From: Candidatus Jorgensenbacteria bacterium GWA1_54_12
GTDB taxonomy: Bacteria > Patescibacteriota > Minisyncoccia > UBA6257 > GWB1-50-10
Reading direction: 5' to 3'
Length of the DNA: 7,890 nt
Assembly: GCA_001779505.1 (NCBI GenBank)
Contig: MFKH01000006.1
Location: forward strand, 62,548 to 70,437
In this document: piece by piece, positions 1-6,233 of the stretch
Position numbering within the stretch: the first letter of the stretch is position 1
Layout: each line of letters starts with the position of its first letter
Notes under the pieces: model-generated
The model's input: the letters and a program-made list of their open reading frames with translations, nothing else
Databases searched by the model: none
Told to the model about the DNA's origin: nothing
Made by a program: the position numbers and the translations under genes

Positions 1-298
1 CGCGCGAAACCGCAACGAGCGGCTCAAACTGGAGTGCGGCGAAGGGGCGCGCCCGCGGCAAAAGCTCGTGGAGAACGACAAGTCCGGTCTCGGCGAGAGC
101 GACCGAAAGCGCCGCAAAAAGAAGTACAAAGAGCGTTTGTCGCTTTCCCAAACCGAGTCGCCGGACAACGAATATGAAAAGCGCCGGTACCGCCGCATAC
201 GGCAGGTACGCGGCAGTAAAGCGCATGACCGCATTCACGGCAGGCGCCGTGTCTGCAAGTCCGCGAAGCGCGTTTATGATACTGACCTCAAATGCCAT
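1..298 (-). CDS. PAP2-family membrane phosphatase, N-terminal part
   Basis: The gene is cut by the left window edge; 99 codons are visible. I read it by translating the minus strand downstream of rpsR. The product starts MAFEVSIINALRGLAD and has hydrophobic stretches at about residues 33-45 and 56-76. These are followed by HELLPRARPF (residues 77-86), which fits the first PAP2 phosphatase motif K-x6-R-P with Arg84-Pro85 in place but His77 where Lys is usual. Members of this family (BcrC/YbjG-like) dephosphorylate undecaprenyl diphosphate or other lipid phosphates at the membrane. The later SGHA and histidine motifs lie outside the window. The ATG at 298 overlaps the rpsR stop by 11 bases, suggesting translational coupling; no Shine-Dalgarno is seen. 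An in-frame ATG at 340 is possible but would begin deep inside rpsR. The family call is fairly secure; the substrate is inferred. Confidence 0.72.
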   Translation of the reverse strand, partial: MAFEVSIINALRGLADTAPAVNAVMRFTAAYLPYAAVPALFIFVVRRLGLGKRQTLFVLLFAALSVALAETGLVVLHELLPRARPFAALQFEPLVAVSR

Positions 299-494
299 TA
301 TAAGGAAGAAGTGCCAGATGGCGCGCGCGCTTAATAGCATGCGCAAGGCGCCGCTGGTGCTTGGCGCACACGCCCGTGTGCCGCGGGTCAATGATTTTCC
401 CCTGCGCCGAAACGTATTGCTTCAAAAGCCCCACATCGCGGAAATCAACTTCCTGTATATTCTTGGAACAAAATGTGCATTGTTTCTGTCGCAT
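288..494 (-). CDS. rpsR: 30S ribosomal protein bS18
   Basis: This 68-residue protein of the small-subunit platform binds 16S rRNA next to bS6. The core (VDFRDVGLLKQYVS, then GKIIDPRHTG) and the arginine-rich tail ending HLALLPYN are typical of the family. It has the zinc-binding form: Cys6-x2-Cys9 near the N-terminus and Cys43-x2-His46 in the middle. Length is normal or slightly short. It follows ssb after 3 bases, which is the classic ssb-rpsR pairing, but rpsF, normally upstream of ssb, is not here. The start at 494 leaves no space for a separate Shine-Dalgarno, so translation probably depends on termination of ssb. Confidence 0.96.
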   Translation of the reverse strand: MRQKQCTFCSKNIQEVDFRDVGLLKQYVSAQGKIIDPRHTGVCAKHQRRLAHAIKRARHLALLPYNGI

Positions 495-497
495 ACG

Positions 498-944
498 TCA
501 AAATGGCATGTCGCCGCTATCAATCTCACCGCCTTCGTCAAGCGCAATCTCCGGAATCTTTTCTTCCTTGGGTGCTTCGCCCTGTTGCGGCGCGCGATTG
601 GGAGTCCGTGTGCCGCCTGCCTGGGGACCAAACTGAACGCGCTCCGCGACAACTTCCGTCCGCCGATTCTTCGCGCCATCCCGCCCTTCCCATGTTCTCG
701 TCTGCAGGCGCCCTTCAACCATCACTGTCGCGCCCTTCTTTAAGAACTGATGCGCGAGTTCCGCCTGCCTGCCCCATACGACAACGTTGTGAAACTCTGT
801 CTGTTCTTCGCGCGCGCCCGACTGATTTTTCCAGGTGCGGTTCGTTGCCACGGAAAAATTTCCGACCGCCGTTCCCGAACCGGTCGTCCGCAGCTCGGGG
901 TCGGCCGTCAATCTGCCAATGAGAAATACTTTATTCAGATCCAT
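498..944 (-). CDS. ssb: Single-stranded DNA-binding protein
   Basis: A 148-residue SSB that coats single-stranded DNA in replication, repair and recombination. The OB-fold occupies about residues 1-105, with the family signatures MDLNKVFLIGRLTADPELR, GNFSVATNR, TEFHNVVVWGRQAE and GATVMVEGRLQTRTWE. Residues 106-148 form a low-complexity, proline/glutamine-rich then acidic tail. The chain ends DSGDMPF, the short C-terminal tip that recruits partner proteins (consensus DDDIPF in Escherichia coli). It lies 3 bases after rplM and 3 before rpsR, so its expression is tied to ribosomal protein genes. The usual upstream partner rpsF is replaced by rplM. Confidence 0.96.
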   Translation of the reverse strand: MDLNKVFLIGRLTADPELRTTGSGTAVGNFSVATNRTWKNQSGAREEQTEFHNVVVWGRQAELAHQFLKKGATVMVEGRLQTRTWEGRDGAKNRRTEVVAERVQFGPQAGGTRTPNRAPQQGEAPKEEKIPEIALDEGGEIDSGDMPF

Positions 945-947
945 ACG

Positions 948-1289
948 TCAGCCAATTTTTAATCTCCTCATCCGCTTCTGGGAAAGCTTGTTTTTCGGGA
1001 GCATGCGCCGCACTGCGCGCCGGATAACTTCTACCGGACCGCGCGAAAGCTCATCACGGAGCGTCCGCGTGCGCAAATGCCCGATGCGCGTGGAGTGCCG
1101 GTAATATGTCTTTTGCACAAGCTTTTTGCTGGACACGCGAAATTGCTCGGGGTTCGTGATGTGCACAACACGCTCTCCCGCCTTGCGGGGATCATACGTC
1201 GCACTGTCCTTGCCCTGCAAAATAACCGCCGCTTCCGAAGCGATTCTTCCGAGTGCTTTGCCGGTTGCATCTATAACGTGCTCTTTCAT
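948..1289 (-). CDS. rplM: 50S ribosomal protein uL13, short form
   Basis: The 113-residue protein is an early-assembly large-subunit component. Recognisable blocks are VIDATGKALGRIASEAA near the N-terminus, TYYRHSTRIGHL in the middle, and VEVIRRAVRRMLPKNKL followed by RRLKIG at the end. The E. coli protein is 142 residues. This one lacks roughly the first 14 and last 20, which fits ribosomal proteins of reduced CPR genomes. It starts 2 bases after the rplQ stop. In many bacteria rplM is followed by rpsI; here ssb takes that place. No Shine-Dalgarno is visible before the ATG (the preceding bases are TTGTTTAAAT). Confidence 0.95.
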   Translation of the reverse strand: MKEHVIDATGKALGRIASEAAVILQGKDSATYDPRKAGERVVHITNPEQFRVSSKKLVQKTYYRHSTRIGHLRTRTLRDELSRGPVEVIRRAVRRMLPKNKLSQKRMRRLKIG

Positions 1290-1291
1290 AT

Positions 1292-1642
1292 TTAAACAAA
1301 TTCAATCGTTGCCTTCTTGGCTCCGTCCTGCACGCGCCGCTCTGCATGTTTCACGATGCGGGTGTATCCGCCGTGCCGTTCCGCATAGCGCGGTGCAAGT
1401 TCGCGATACACGCGCTCCGCCGATGCGCGGGGTATCCGCCGCAAAAGCTCGCGCAGGCCGGCAAGGTTTTGCTTTTTGCCGTACGTGATAAGGCGTTCCG
1501 TAAGGCGCCGCAATTCGCGAGCACGCGCTTCCGTTGTTGTGATGCGATTGCTCATCACGAGCTGGTGCATAAGCGTACGCAAAAAGAGCCGGCGGTCACC
1601 GCTCTCTCTGCCAAACTTTCTACCTTGTTTCAAATGTCTCAT
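1292..1642 (-). CDS. rplQ: 50S ribosomal protein bL17
   Basis: A 116-residue bL17, which sits near the peptide exit tunnel of the large subunit. The N-terminus MRHLKQGRKFGRESGDRR followed by LFLRTLMHQLV and the ITTTEARARELRRLTERLI helix are diagnostic. The C-terminus GGYTRIVKHAERR, then a short acidic/hydrophobic end (ATIEFV), matches the usual bL17 ending. Its ATG comes one base after the rpoA stop (TAA-T-ATG), the tightest junction of the operon that does not overlap, so coupling to rpoA is likely. The rpoA-rplQ order is conserved across bacteria. Confidence 0.96.
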   Translation of the reverse strand: MRHLKQGRKFGRESGDRRLFLRTLMHQLVMSNRITTTEARARELRRLTERLITYGKKQNLAGLRELLRRIPRASAERVYRELAPRYAERHGGYTRIVKHAERRVQDGAKKATIEFV

Positions 1643-1643
1643 A

Positions 1644-2471
1644 TTACGAATGTTGTTTTGATTTGTGCGTTCTCAAGCCTCGCTCGCTTTTCGCCGTAAA
1701 GCCGCATTCATCGCACACGAATCCTGCCTGTGGCGACCCGGCCGAATCTTTCTGTTCCGAGCTCGCCGAAGGGTCCTCGGGCAAACTCTGCGACACCTTA
1801 TCAAAGTGGTCGCGCAGAATGTGCGTCGCCTGACGAAGTGCGCGCGACGGCGTGATGGAGCCATCGGTTGTAATCACAAACTTCAAACGATTGTAGTCGG
1901 TGTGCTCTCCGACGCGCATATTCTCTATGTTCATCCGCACGCTCCGGACGGGCGAGAACACGCAATCCAAAAGAATCGTCCCAACGGCGAGGCGTTCGGC
2001 GCGCCGCGCTTCGGCAGACACATAGCCGAGCCCTTTTTCCACGGTAAGTTCCATCTCCAGTTCCGTTTTACCGTCGGTTATGTTCGCAAGATGAATATCT
2101 TTGTTAACGACCGAAACAAATGCGGTGTCCTTAATATCGCCGGCAGTTACTTCGCGCTTCCCTTTTACTTTCAATTCCAGAACCTGCGGCTCATCGGCAT
2201 GAAACTCAAACCGCACCTGCTTTAGGTTCAGCATGACGGCAACAACGTCCTCCATAACGCCGGGGATGGTAGAAAACTCGTGCTTTACCCCCTTCACCTT
2301 CACTTGCGATATCGCGGCACCAGGGAGGGATGACAACAGTGTGCGCCGCAAGGCATTCCCAACGGTTGCTCCATAACCCGGATACAATCCCTCAAGGTGA
2401 AACTCCCCTTCTGTTTTGGTTTCCTTAACCGTTTTGACCGTCACCGCACCGCTTACATATGAATACTCCAT
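1644..2471 (-). CDS. rpoA: RNA polymerase alpha subunit with C-terminal C2H2 zinc finger
   Basis: The alpha subunit dimerises and scaffolds assembly of beta and beta' in RNA polymerase. The N-terminal domain (about residues 1-235) is complete: FHLEGLYPGYGATVGNALRR, LLSSLPGAAISQVKV, HEFSTIPGVMEDV, and the RMNIENMRVGEHTDYNRL block. The usual alpha-CTD, about 70 residues of helix-hairpin-helix fold, is absent: the protein has 275 residues instead of about 310-330. A polar linker (about 232-249) leads to a final segment with Cys253-x2-Cys256-x12-His269-x4-His274 and a Leu three residues before the first His, the classical C2H2 spacing. Since the CTD normally contacts upstream DNA and regulators, the finger may replace that role; this is inference. 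It lies 12 bases after rpsD with no Shine-Dalgarno. Confidence 0.95.
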   Translation of the reverse strand: MEYSYVSGAVTVKTVKETKTEGEFHLEGLYPGYGATVGNALRRTLLSSLPGAAISQVKVKGVKHEFSTIPGVMEDVVAVMLNLKQVRFEFHADEPQVLELKVKGKREVTAGDIKDTAFVSVVNKDIHLANITDGKTELEMELTVEKGLGYVSAEARRAERLAVGTILLDCVFSPVRSVRMNIENMRVGEHTDYNRLKFVITTDGSITPSRALRQATHILRDHFDKVSQSLPEDPSASSEQKDSAGSPQAGFVCDECGFTAKSERGLRTHKSKQHS

Positions 2472-2483
2472 AAATATATGTGG

Positions 2484-3095
2484 TTAACGCGTGTAAAACT
2501 GACCGACTAGTCCCATATCAAACGCCCCAAACGCCTCGGGCAACGGATTCCCCACGCGAATCCCTTCTGCCTTCTCGGGAGTCATCGCGAGCCACGCAGG
2601 CGGCGTGTAGCGTGAGAGTCGTTCCATAAGACCCGCAAAGAGTGTTTTCCCCAGTGACTCGGGGCGCACACGGATAACGTCTCCCTTCCGCACTGCATAT
2701 GACGAAACGGTAACCGGGCGACCATTCACCAGTATATGCCCGTGCGAGACCGCTTGTCGAGCAATGCGCATGGAAAGCGTGAATCCCAAAAGATACGTCA
2801 CGCGGTCAAGCCGCCCCTCAAGGGTCGTGACGACATGCGCCGGGTCACCGCCTTTTTCGCGGAACATGATGCGAAGTTGGCGATTATTAAGCCCATAGGA
2901 AAGCTGCAGCTTTTGCTTTTCTTTAAGCTGCCGTCCGTAGTCCGAACCGCCCCGCCGCTGGCGGTCTTTTCCGTGCTGGCCAGGCCGGTATGGCCGGCGA
3001 ACCGTAACACACTTCGGCGAATTGCAACGCTCCGCTTTGAGGAAAAGCTTTTGTCCCAAGGCACGCTCCGCTTTTTCTTTCACTTGTCTGCGCAT
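2484..3095 (-). CDS. rpsD: 30S ribosomal protein uS4
   Basis: A full-length (203-residue) uS4, which initiates assembly of the 16S rRNA 5' domain and in some bacteria represses its own operon. The N-terminal part carries ERCNSPKC, two cysteines reminiscent of the zinc-type N-terminus but with fewer ligands visible, then RPYRPGQHGKDRQRRGGSDY and LKEKQKLQLSYGLNNRQLR. The S4 RNA-binding domain starts near residue 93 with LEGRLDRVTYLLGFTLSMR, followed by ARQAVSHGHILVNGRPV. The end FDMGLVGQFYTR matches the family's typical end (VEFYSR). It starts 2 bases after rpsK and precedes rpoA, the usual order of the alpha operon. Confidence 0.97.
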   Translation of the reverse strand: MRRQVKEKAERALGQKLFLKAERCNSPKCVTVRRPYRPGQHGKDRQRRGGSDYGRQLKEKQKLQLSYGLNNRQLRIMFREKGGDPAHVVTTLEGRLDRVTYLLGFTLSMRIARQAVSHGHILVNGRPVTVSSYAVRKGDVIRVRPESLGKTLFAGLMERLSRYTPPAWLAMTPEKAEGIRVGNPLPEAFGAFDMGLVGQFYTR

Positions 3096-3097
3096 GG

Positions 3098-3550
3098 TTA
3101 AACTCTTCGTGATTTTCTCGGCCGCGGCCCATTATGCGGAATGGGCGTCACATCGGAAATAGAAGTGATTTGAAGGTTTTGTGCCGCAAGCGCGCGGAGC
3201 GCCGCATCGCGGCCGCTGCCGACGCCCTTCGCGAACACCTCCACTTCGGTAAGTCCGCTCTTCGCAAGTTTCTCGGTAATCGCCTCCACAACTTTTGACG
3301 CGGCAAACGGCGTTGATTTCTTTGGACCGGAAAATCCCAAAGAACCCGCGCTCATCCAGGCAATCACGTTGCCGGTTTCGTCCGTCACCGTGACAGACGT
3401 GTTGTTATACGAGGCGCGGATGTAAATGCGCCCGCGTACTGCCTGTGTACGGGTGGTTTTGCCTACCTGCGCGGCTTGCCGCTCGGCGATGCGCTCCGTC
3501 GCCTTCGCGGCTTCTTCAACGGTTTCTTTTACAATTCGCTTTTTACCCAT
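3098..3550 (-). CDS. rpsK: 30S ribosomal protein uS11
   Basis: A 150-residue uS11 of the 30S platform, contacting mRNA near the E site. After a charged N-terminal extension of about 38 residues (rich in Lys, Glu and Ala), the conserved core begins with GRIYIRASYNNTSVTVTDETG. It continues with SAGSLGFSGPKKSTPFAA, the VFAKGVGSGRDAALRAL block, and the end SDVTPIPHNGPRPRKSRRV. The family is usually about 125-130 residues, so the extra length is all N-terminal. An ATG at 3550 fits the operon spacing (4 bases after rpsM). Confidence 0.96.
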   Translation of the reverse strand: MGKKRIVKETVEEAAKATERIAERQAAQVGKTTRTQAVRGRIYIRASYNNTSVTVTDETGNVIAWMSAGSLGFSGPKKSTPFAASKVVEAITEKLAKSGLTEVEVFAKGVGSGRDAALRALAAQNLQITSISDVTPIPHNGPRPRKSRRV

Positions 3551-3554
3551 GGGA

Positions 3555-3938
3555 TTATCTCAACTCAACCTTCCGCTTACCGCTCCCTGCCGTCCGCCGC
3601 ACATTCCCCCGCACGGTGCGCGAATTACGTCGGGTGTTCTGTCCGCGCGCCGGAAGCCCGCGCGCATGCCGCATGCCGCGGTATGCATGAATGGCTTTCA
3701 AACGGCTCACGTTTTGTTTTATCGCCTGCCGGAGCTCGCCTTCCGTCTGGTACTGTTCGTCAATGATTGATTGGATTTTATTAACCTCGTCCGCATGCAA
3801 ATCTTTTGCGCGCTTCTCTGCATCAACGCCCGCATCAAGAAGAATACGCCTCGCCGTAGAGGTGCCAATGCCGCGGATATACCGCAGGGCCGCCCATACT
3901 TTCTTATTATCGGGTATGTTGACGCCAACAACGCGCAT
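3555..3938 (-). CDS. rpsM: 30S ribosomal protein uS13
   Basis: A 127-residue uS13, located in the head of the small subunit, where it touches the P-site tRNA and forms the bridge to the large subunit. Signatures are RVVGVNIPDNKKVWAALRYI, then RGIGTSTARRIL, a helical middle region, and the C-terminal RNA/tRNA-binding tail with AYRGMRHARGLPARGQNT and RRNSRTVRGNVRR. Length is slightly above the usual 115-125. It follows infA after 12 bases with a weak AAAGAG-like ribosome binding site. The small gene rpmJ, which in many bacteria lies between infA and rpsM, is missing because the gap is too short. Confidence 0.96.
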   Translation of the reverse strand: MRVVGVNIPDNKKVWAALRYIRGIGTSTARRILLDAGVDAEKRAKDLHADEVNKIQSIIDEQYQTEGELRQAIKQNVSRLKAIHAYRGMRHARGLPARGQNTRRNSRTVRGNVRRTAGSGKRKVELR

Positions 3939-3950
3939 GTTTCTCTTTCG

Positions 3951-4187
3951 TTACAATCTTCTCACAATTCTGCCCCGTTCGCCCAGCGCATCAGGCATTT
4001 CCACAAGAACAGCGTCCCCTCGGACAACTCTGATGCGATGTATCCGCATCTTTCCCGCAAGGTGTGCGAGGATCGTGCGCCGTTCTTCGCCGGAAGCTCC
4101 CGAAGGAATAACTACCCGGCATAAAAGCCCAGGCAAAATTTCTTCAATCTCCCCCCGTACGGTCGTAATTTGCCTGTCGCGCGGCAT
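3951..4187 (-). CDS. infA: Translation initiation factor IF-1
   Basis: A 78-residue IF-1, an OB-fold factor that blocks the ribosomal A site during initiation. Recognisable parts are VRGEIEEILPGLLCRVVIPSG, ILAHLAGKMRIHRIRVVRGDAV (family: VLAHISGKMR..YIRILPGD) and the C-terminal GERGRIVRRL. It is about six residues longer than the E. coli protein because the loop before ILAHLAGK is expanded by a charged stretch (GASGEERRT). It is the first gene of the ribosomal operon; a promoter lies immediately upstream, so the leader is only about 10 bases and no Shine-Dalgarno is present. Confidence 0.95.
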   Translation of the reverse strand: MPRDRQITTVRGEIEEILPGLLCRVVIPSGASGEERRTILAHLAGKMRIHRIRVVRGDAVLVEMPDALGERGRIVRRL

Positions 4188-4202
4188 AACGTAACGTTTC
4201 CG

Positions 4203-4231
4203 ATACTACCAGCTCGTTATTCAAACGTCAA
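4203..4231 (-). promoter_or_regulatory. Promoter of the infA-rpsR ribosomal operon
   Basis: On the minus strand, a -35 box TTGACG (4231-4226) is followed by a 17-base spacer and a -10 box TAGTAT (4208-4203). The spacer ends in TGG, giving an extended -10 (TGnTAGTAT). Transcription would begin near 4196, about 9 bases before the infA ATG, so the mRNA has almost no leader. The -35 box lies inside the last codons of the upstream 519-residue gene. The match to consensus is good; activity is inferred. Confidence 0.6.
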
Positions 4232-5776
4232 CTTGATGCGCGACACATCCCGGGGAAGGGTATCTGTCCATCGCGGCCACAGTCTTACTTTCGCCTCCAT
4301 GAGCCCGGGAACCGAAAGCAATGCGCTTGTGACGTCAGCCTGCCCGAGGCCGGCAAGCTGGCTCTTCAAGACCGTTTCATCGACTTTCGGCACTGCGGTA
4401 AAATTGCCCTGCGCGACAAAAGTGAGCGTGCCCGTCTCCCAGTCCGCCGAAACGTTTTCGTACCCTACATGAACGTCAACCATGTCCGCGTCATAATCAA
4501 CCGGTGAAGAAACCGCTTCAAGAAGCGCCTTCAATAAATCTTCTTCGCGGTACGCGATGCGCTTCAATTCTCCCGACGCAACAACGCCCAAGGAATCGGT
4601 TGACGAAGAGGGCAACGGACTAAACGACGTGAGAGAAAAAACCTGTGCCTCTTTCAGGGCGACGTACCCCGGTGCGTCAGTAACGCGCATCTCGTGAAGA
4701 AGCGCGCCTTGCAACATCGCCGAAAGTTCTTCGCGCGCCGCGTCGGTATCCGCATCAGTCAGAACCGTGCGCTCGCCGATAAATCCCCCGCTCATTTTCC
4801 CAACAGGAACACCGTAAAACCCTTTGTATCGTTCCGTGAGTCCCGCTTCTTGAAACCCGGGAAGCGTCCACCGCTCGTTGTCTCCCGAAGTAATGTTGTG
4901 CTTCTCGCCAGATGCGTCGGCAGTTACCCGAACCTTAACGCGCCCGGGCGTGCCGTCCGCGCCCTTCGGAGGAACCGTGACCCGCTCGTCAAGGCGGTAC
5001 ACAAGCCCGCCCGGAGACACGAAGCGCGTTTTCTCCACGAGCATCTGCGACGCCGGAGCATAGTCGTTATACACATAAAGTTCTCCTTTCGCTTTCTCGG
5101 AAACTTCAGCCGTTCCGGAAGCAGGAAAACTTTCCTCAATGGTGCGAGACGCTTTGAGAAATTCTCCCGGGAGCGTCAGCTTATCGCCCTCTATCGCAAC
5201 CGCCGCCGCGTCGGTTCGCACAACGATGTTTTTTGTGAAAGCAACGGTGGTCCGTTCCAGGCCGACGCGGACTTCCGCGCGCGGAAGGCGCGTAGCTCCA
5301 AAAACGCCTACGCCTCCTAGCACAAGAACAACTGCCGCCGCGACAAGCCACCGCGAGGGTGGTATCGCAAGCGCTCTCTCTCGCGGCGTCCGGCGAGGCA
5401 TGCGCGGCAATACCTTGTCTGTTTCCTTCAGGTTTGGATGAGACGGGCCTGCCTGCCGGGAGGGCGCTTCTTCCGGCTCTTTTCTCCGGATAATATCAAC
5501 GACAAGCCGCTCGTCTTTTCCAAAAACCGGGTTCTGCGTCGCGAGGCGCGCCGAGTGCGCAAGCTCCTCAATGCGCCGGTCAGCTGAAACGACAATGATT
5601 TCAACGCCTTCTATCGCCGCCTCGCGCTTCAGGGCGTGAAACTGTTCAAGTGAAGCCAGAGCAGAATCTTTCGGCACATGGAGCGTGAGCCGCCCGCCCT
5701 TCACGCGGGCAAGCGTTTTCATAACCTCTACAAGCCCGTCTCCCGGCTTCAGGAACAATTTCTCCGTCTTCTCCAT
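4217..5776 (-). CDS. Single-pass membrane protein with large extracytoplasmic region (CPR-type hypothetical)
   Basis: A 519-residue protein. Residues 1-98 form a soluble alpha/beta-looking domain (KLFLKPGDGLVEVMKTLARV, LTLHVPKDSAL, IIVVSADRRIEELAH). A proline- and charge-rich linker (99-141) leads to one transmembrane helix at about 143-162, preceded by many Arg residues, so the N-terminal domain should be cytoplasmic. The remaining ~350 residues would lie outside. They are rich in beta-type sequence and include KGELYVYNDYAPASQMLVEK, TRFVSPGGLVYRLDERVTVP and DASGEKHNI. I recognise this layout from parcubacterial hypothetical proteins, sometimes annotated baseplate-J/gp47-like on weak similarity, but know of no proven function. 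No enzyme motif is seen. The ATG at 5776 lacks a Shine-Dalgarno and follows a -10 box directly. The stop lies 29 bases before infA; the two probably use separate promoters, though read-through is possible because no terminator is seen between them. Confidence 0.85.
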   Translation of the reverse strand: MEKTEKLFLKPGDGLVEVMKTLARVKGGRLTLHVPKDSALASLEQFHALKREAAIEGVEIIVVSADRRIEELAHSARLATQNPVFGKDERLVVDIIRRKEPEEAPSRQAGPSHPNLKETDKVLPRMPRRTPRERALAIPPSRWLVAAAVVLVLGGVGVFGATRLPRAEVRVGLERTTVAFTKNIVVRTDAAAVAIEGDKLTLPGEFLKASRTIEESFPASGTAEVSEKAKGELYVYNDYAPASQMLVEKTRFVSPGGLVYRLDERVTVPPKGADGTPGRVKVRVTADASGEKHNITSGDNERWTLPGFQEAGLTERYKGFYGVPVGKMSGGFIGERTVLTDADTDAAREELSAMLQGALLHEMRVTDAPGYVALKEAQVFSLTSFSPLPSSSTDSLGVVASGELKRIAYREEDLLKALLEAVSSPVDYDADMVDVHVGYENVSADWETGTLTFVAQGNFTAVPKVDETVLKSQLAGLGQADVTSALLSVPGLMEAKVRLWPRWTDTLPRDVSRIKLTFE

Positions 5777-5783
5777 AAGAACC

Positions 5784-5792
5784 AGTATACCA
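5784..5792 (-). promoter_or_regulatory. Extended -10 promoter for the 519-residue membrane protein
   Basis: The minus strand reads TGGTATACT, an extended -10 (TGn plus TATACT, 5 of 6 to TATAAT). The upstream -35 area (around 5806-5813) is only T-rich and overlaps the T-tract of the preceding terminator. A start about 7 bases downstream would be at or one base from the ATG at 5776, so the transcript should be leaderless. Confidence 0.55.
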
Positions 5793-5802
5793 TTGCAATC
5801 TG

Positions 5803-5846
5803 TAAAATAAAAAACGGCCTGGTGTCATACAAGACACCGGGCCGTT
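5803..5846 (-). terminator. Rho-independent terminator after the 120-residue gene
   Basis: A 14-bp inverted repeat (5813-5826 with 5833-5846; one G-T pair, otherwise perfect) encloses a 6-base loop. On the minus strand it is followed by a T-rich run (TTTTTTATTTT, ending near 5803). It starts about 20 bases past the stop of the 120-residue gene and insulates that gene from the next one downstream. Confidence 0.88.
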
Positions 5847-5866
5847 CGGCTACCGCGGGCGGCGCG

Positions 5867-6229
5867 TCACGCAACCCTGGACCAACGGTCGGCCCTCCGC
5901 ACCATGCCCGCGTTTTCGGGGTTGGCGCGGAATGCGTGCAAGCGCTTCTTCACGTCGGGGTCCGTGTGAACGCCCCTTTGGGTCAAGAAGTGGAATGCGT
6001 TGGAGCGCGTCAAGCAGCACTCCTCCTCATTCACAAGGATACCGATGAGCACCTCCGTCGCCTGTCCCTGCTCCTTCGGCGTGCCGTTCAGCAGGAAAAA
6101 CCCCGCATCGCAGACGAGAATGCACCGCCGGCATACCTCGTCGCGCTCCTGTTGCTCCAGAAGCGCCCCCGTCAGCTCGTTCAAGCTAAGGTCAGTTTTC
6201 CTGGCCGGCTCCCGCAGTACCTTCATCAT
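5867..6229 (-). CDS. Hypothetical protein, 120 residues, cysteine-containing
   Basis: I do not recognise this protein. It is soluble by composition, with no signal peptide or membrane helix. Residues 13-32 look helical; Cys33-x2-Cys36-x3-Cys40 and the pair Cys71-Cys72 are the notable residues. A hydrophobic stretch LIGILVN (61-67) precedes the CC pair, and the C-terminal third is basic (HAFRANPENAGMVRRADRWSR). The cysteines could bind a metal or cluster or form disulfides, but no known motif is complete. That it is a real gene is supported by context: consensus-like promoter, GAGGTGG ribosome binding site, and a strong terminator right after the stop. Two adjacent ATG codons (6229 and 6226) are candidate starts; the second has the better spacing (7 bases). 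It stands alone as a single-gene unit downstream of alaS. Confidence 0.8.
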   Translation of the reverse strand: MMKVLREPARKTDLSLNELTGALLEQQERDEVCRRCILVCDAGFFLLNGTPKEQGQATEVLIGILVNEEECCLTRSNAFHFLTQRGVHTDPDVKKRLHAFRANPENAGMVRRADRWSRVA

Positions 6230-6233
6230 TTGT

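Noticed and set aside
68..743. Long plus-strand open frames opposite PAP2, rpsR and ssb
   Set aside because: They mirror well-recognised minus-strand genes, have no ribosome binding site and encode low-complexity basic sequence without family resemblance.
2484..2800. uS4 binding site or translational operator in the alpha operon
   Set aside because: No pseudoknot-like leader could be identified before rpsM or infA; the leader of the operon is only about ten bases.
3939..3950. rpmJ (bL36) between infA and rpsM
   Set aside because: Only 12 bases separate the two genes, too few for even this small gene.
5443..5464. GCCTGCCTGCCGG-type repeat in the linker of the 519-residue protein
   Set aside because: It resembles half of a palindromic repeat I associate with parcubacterial genomes, but only one arm is present, so it may be ordinary coding sequence (SRQAGPS).
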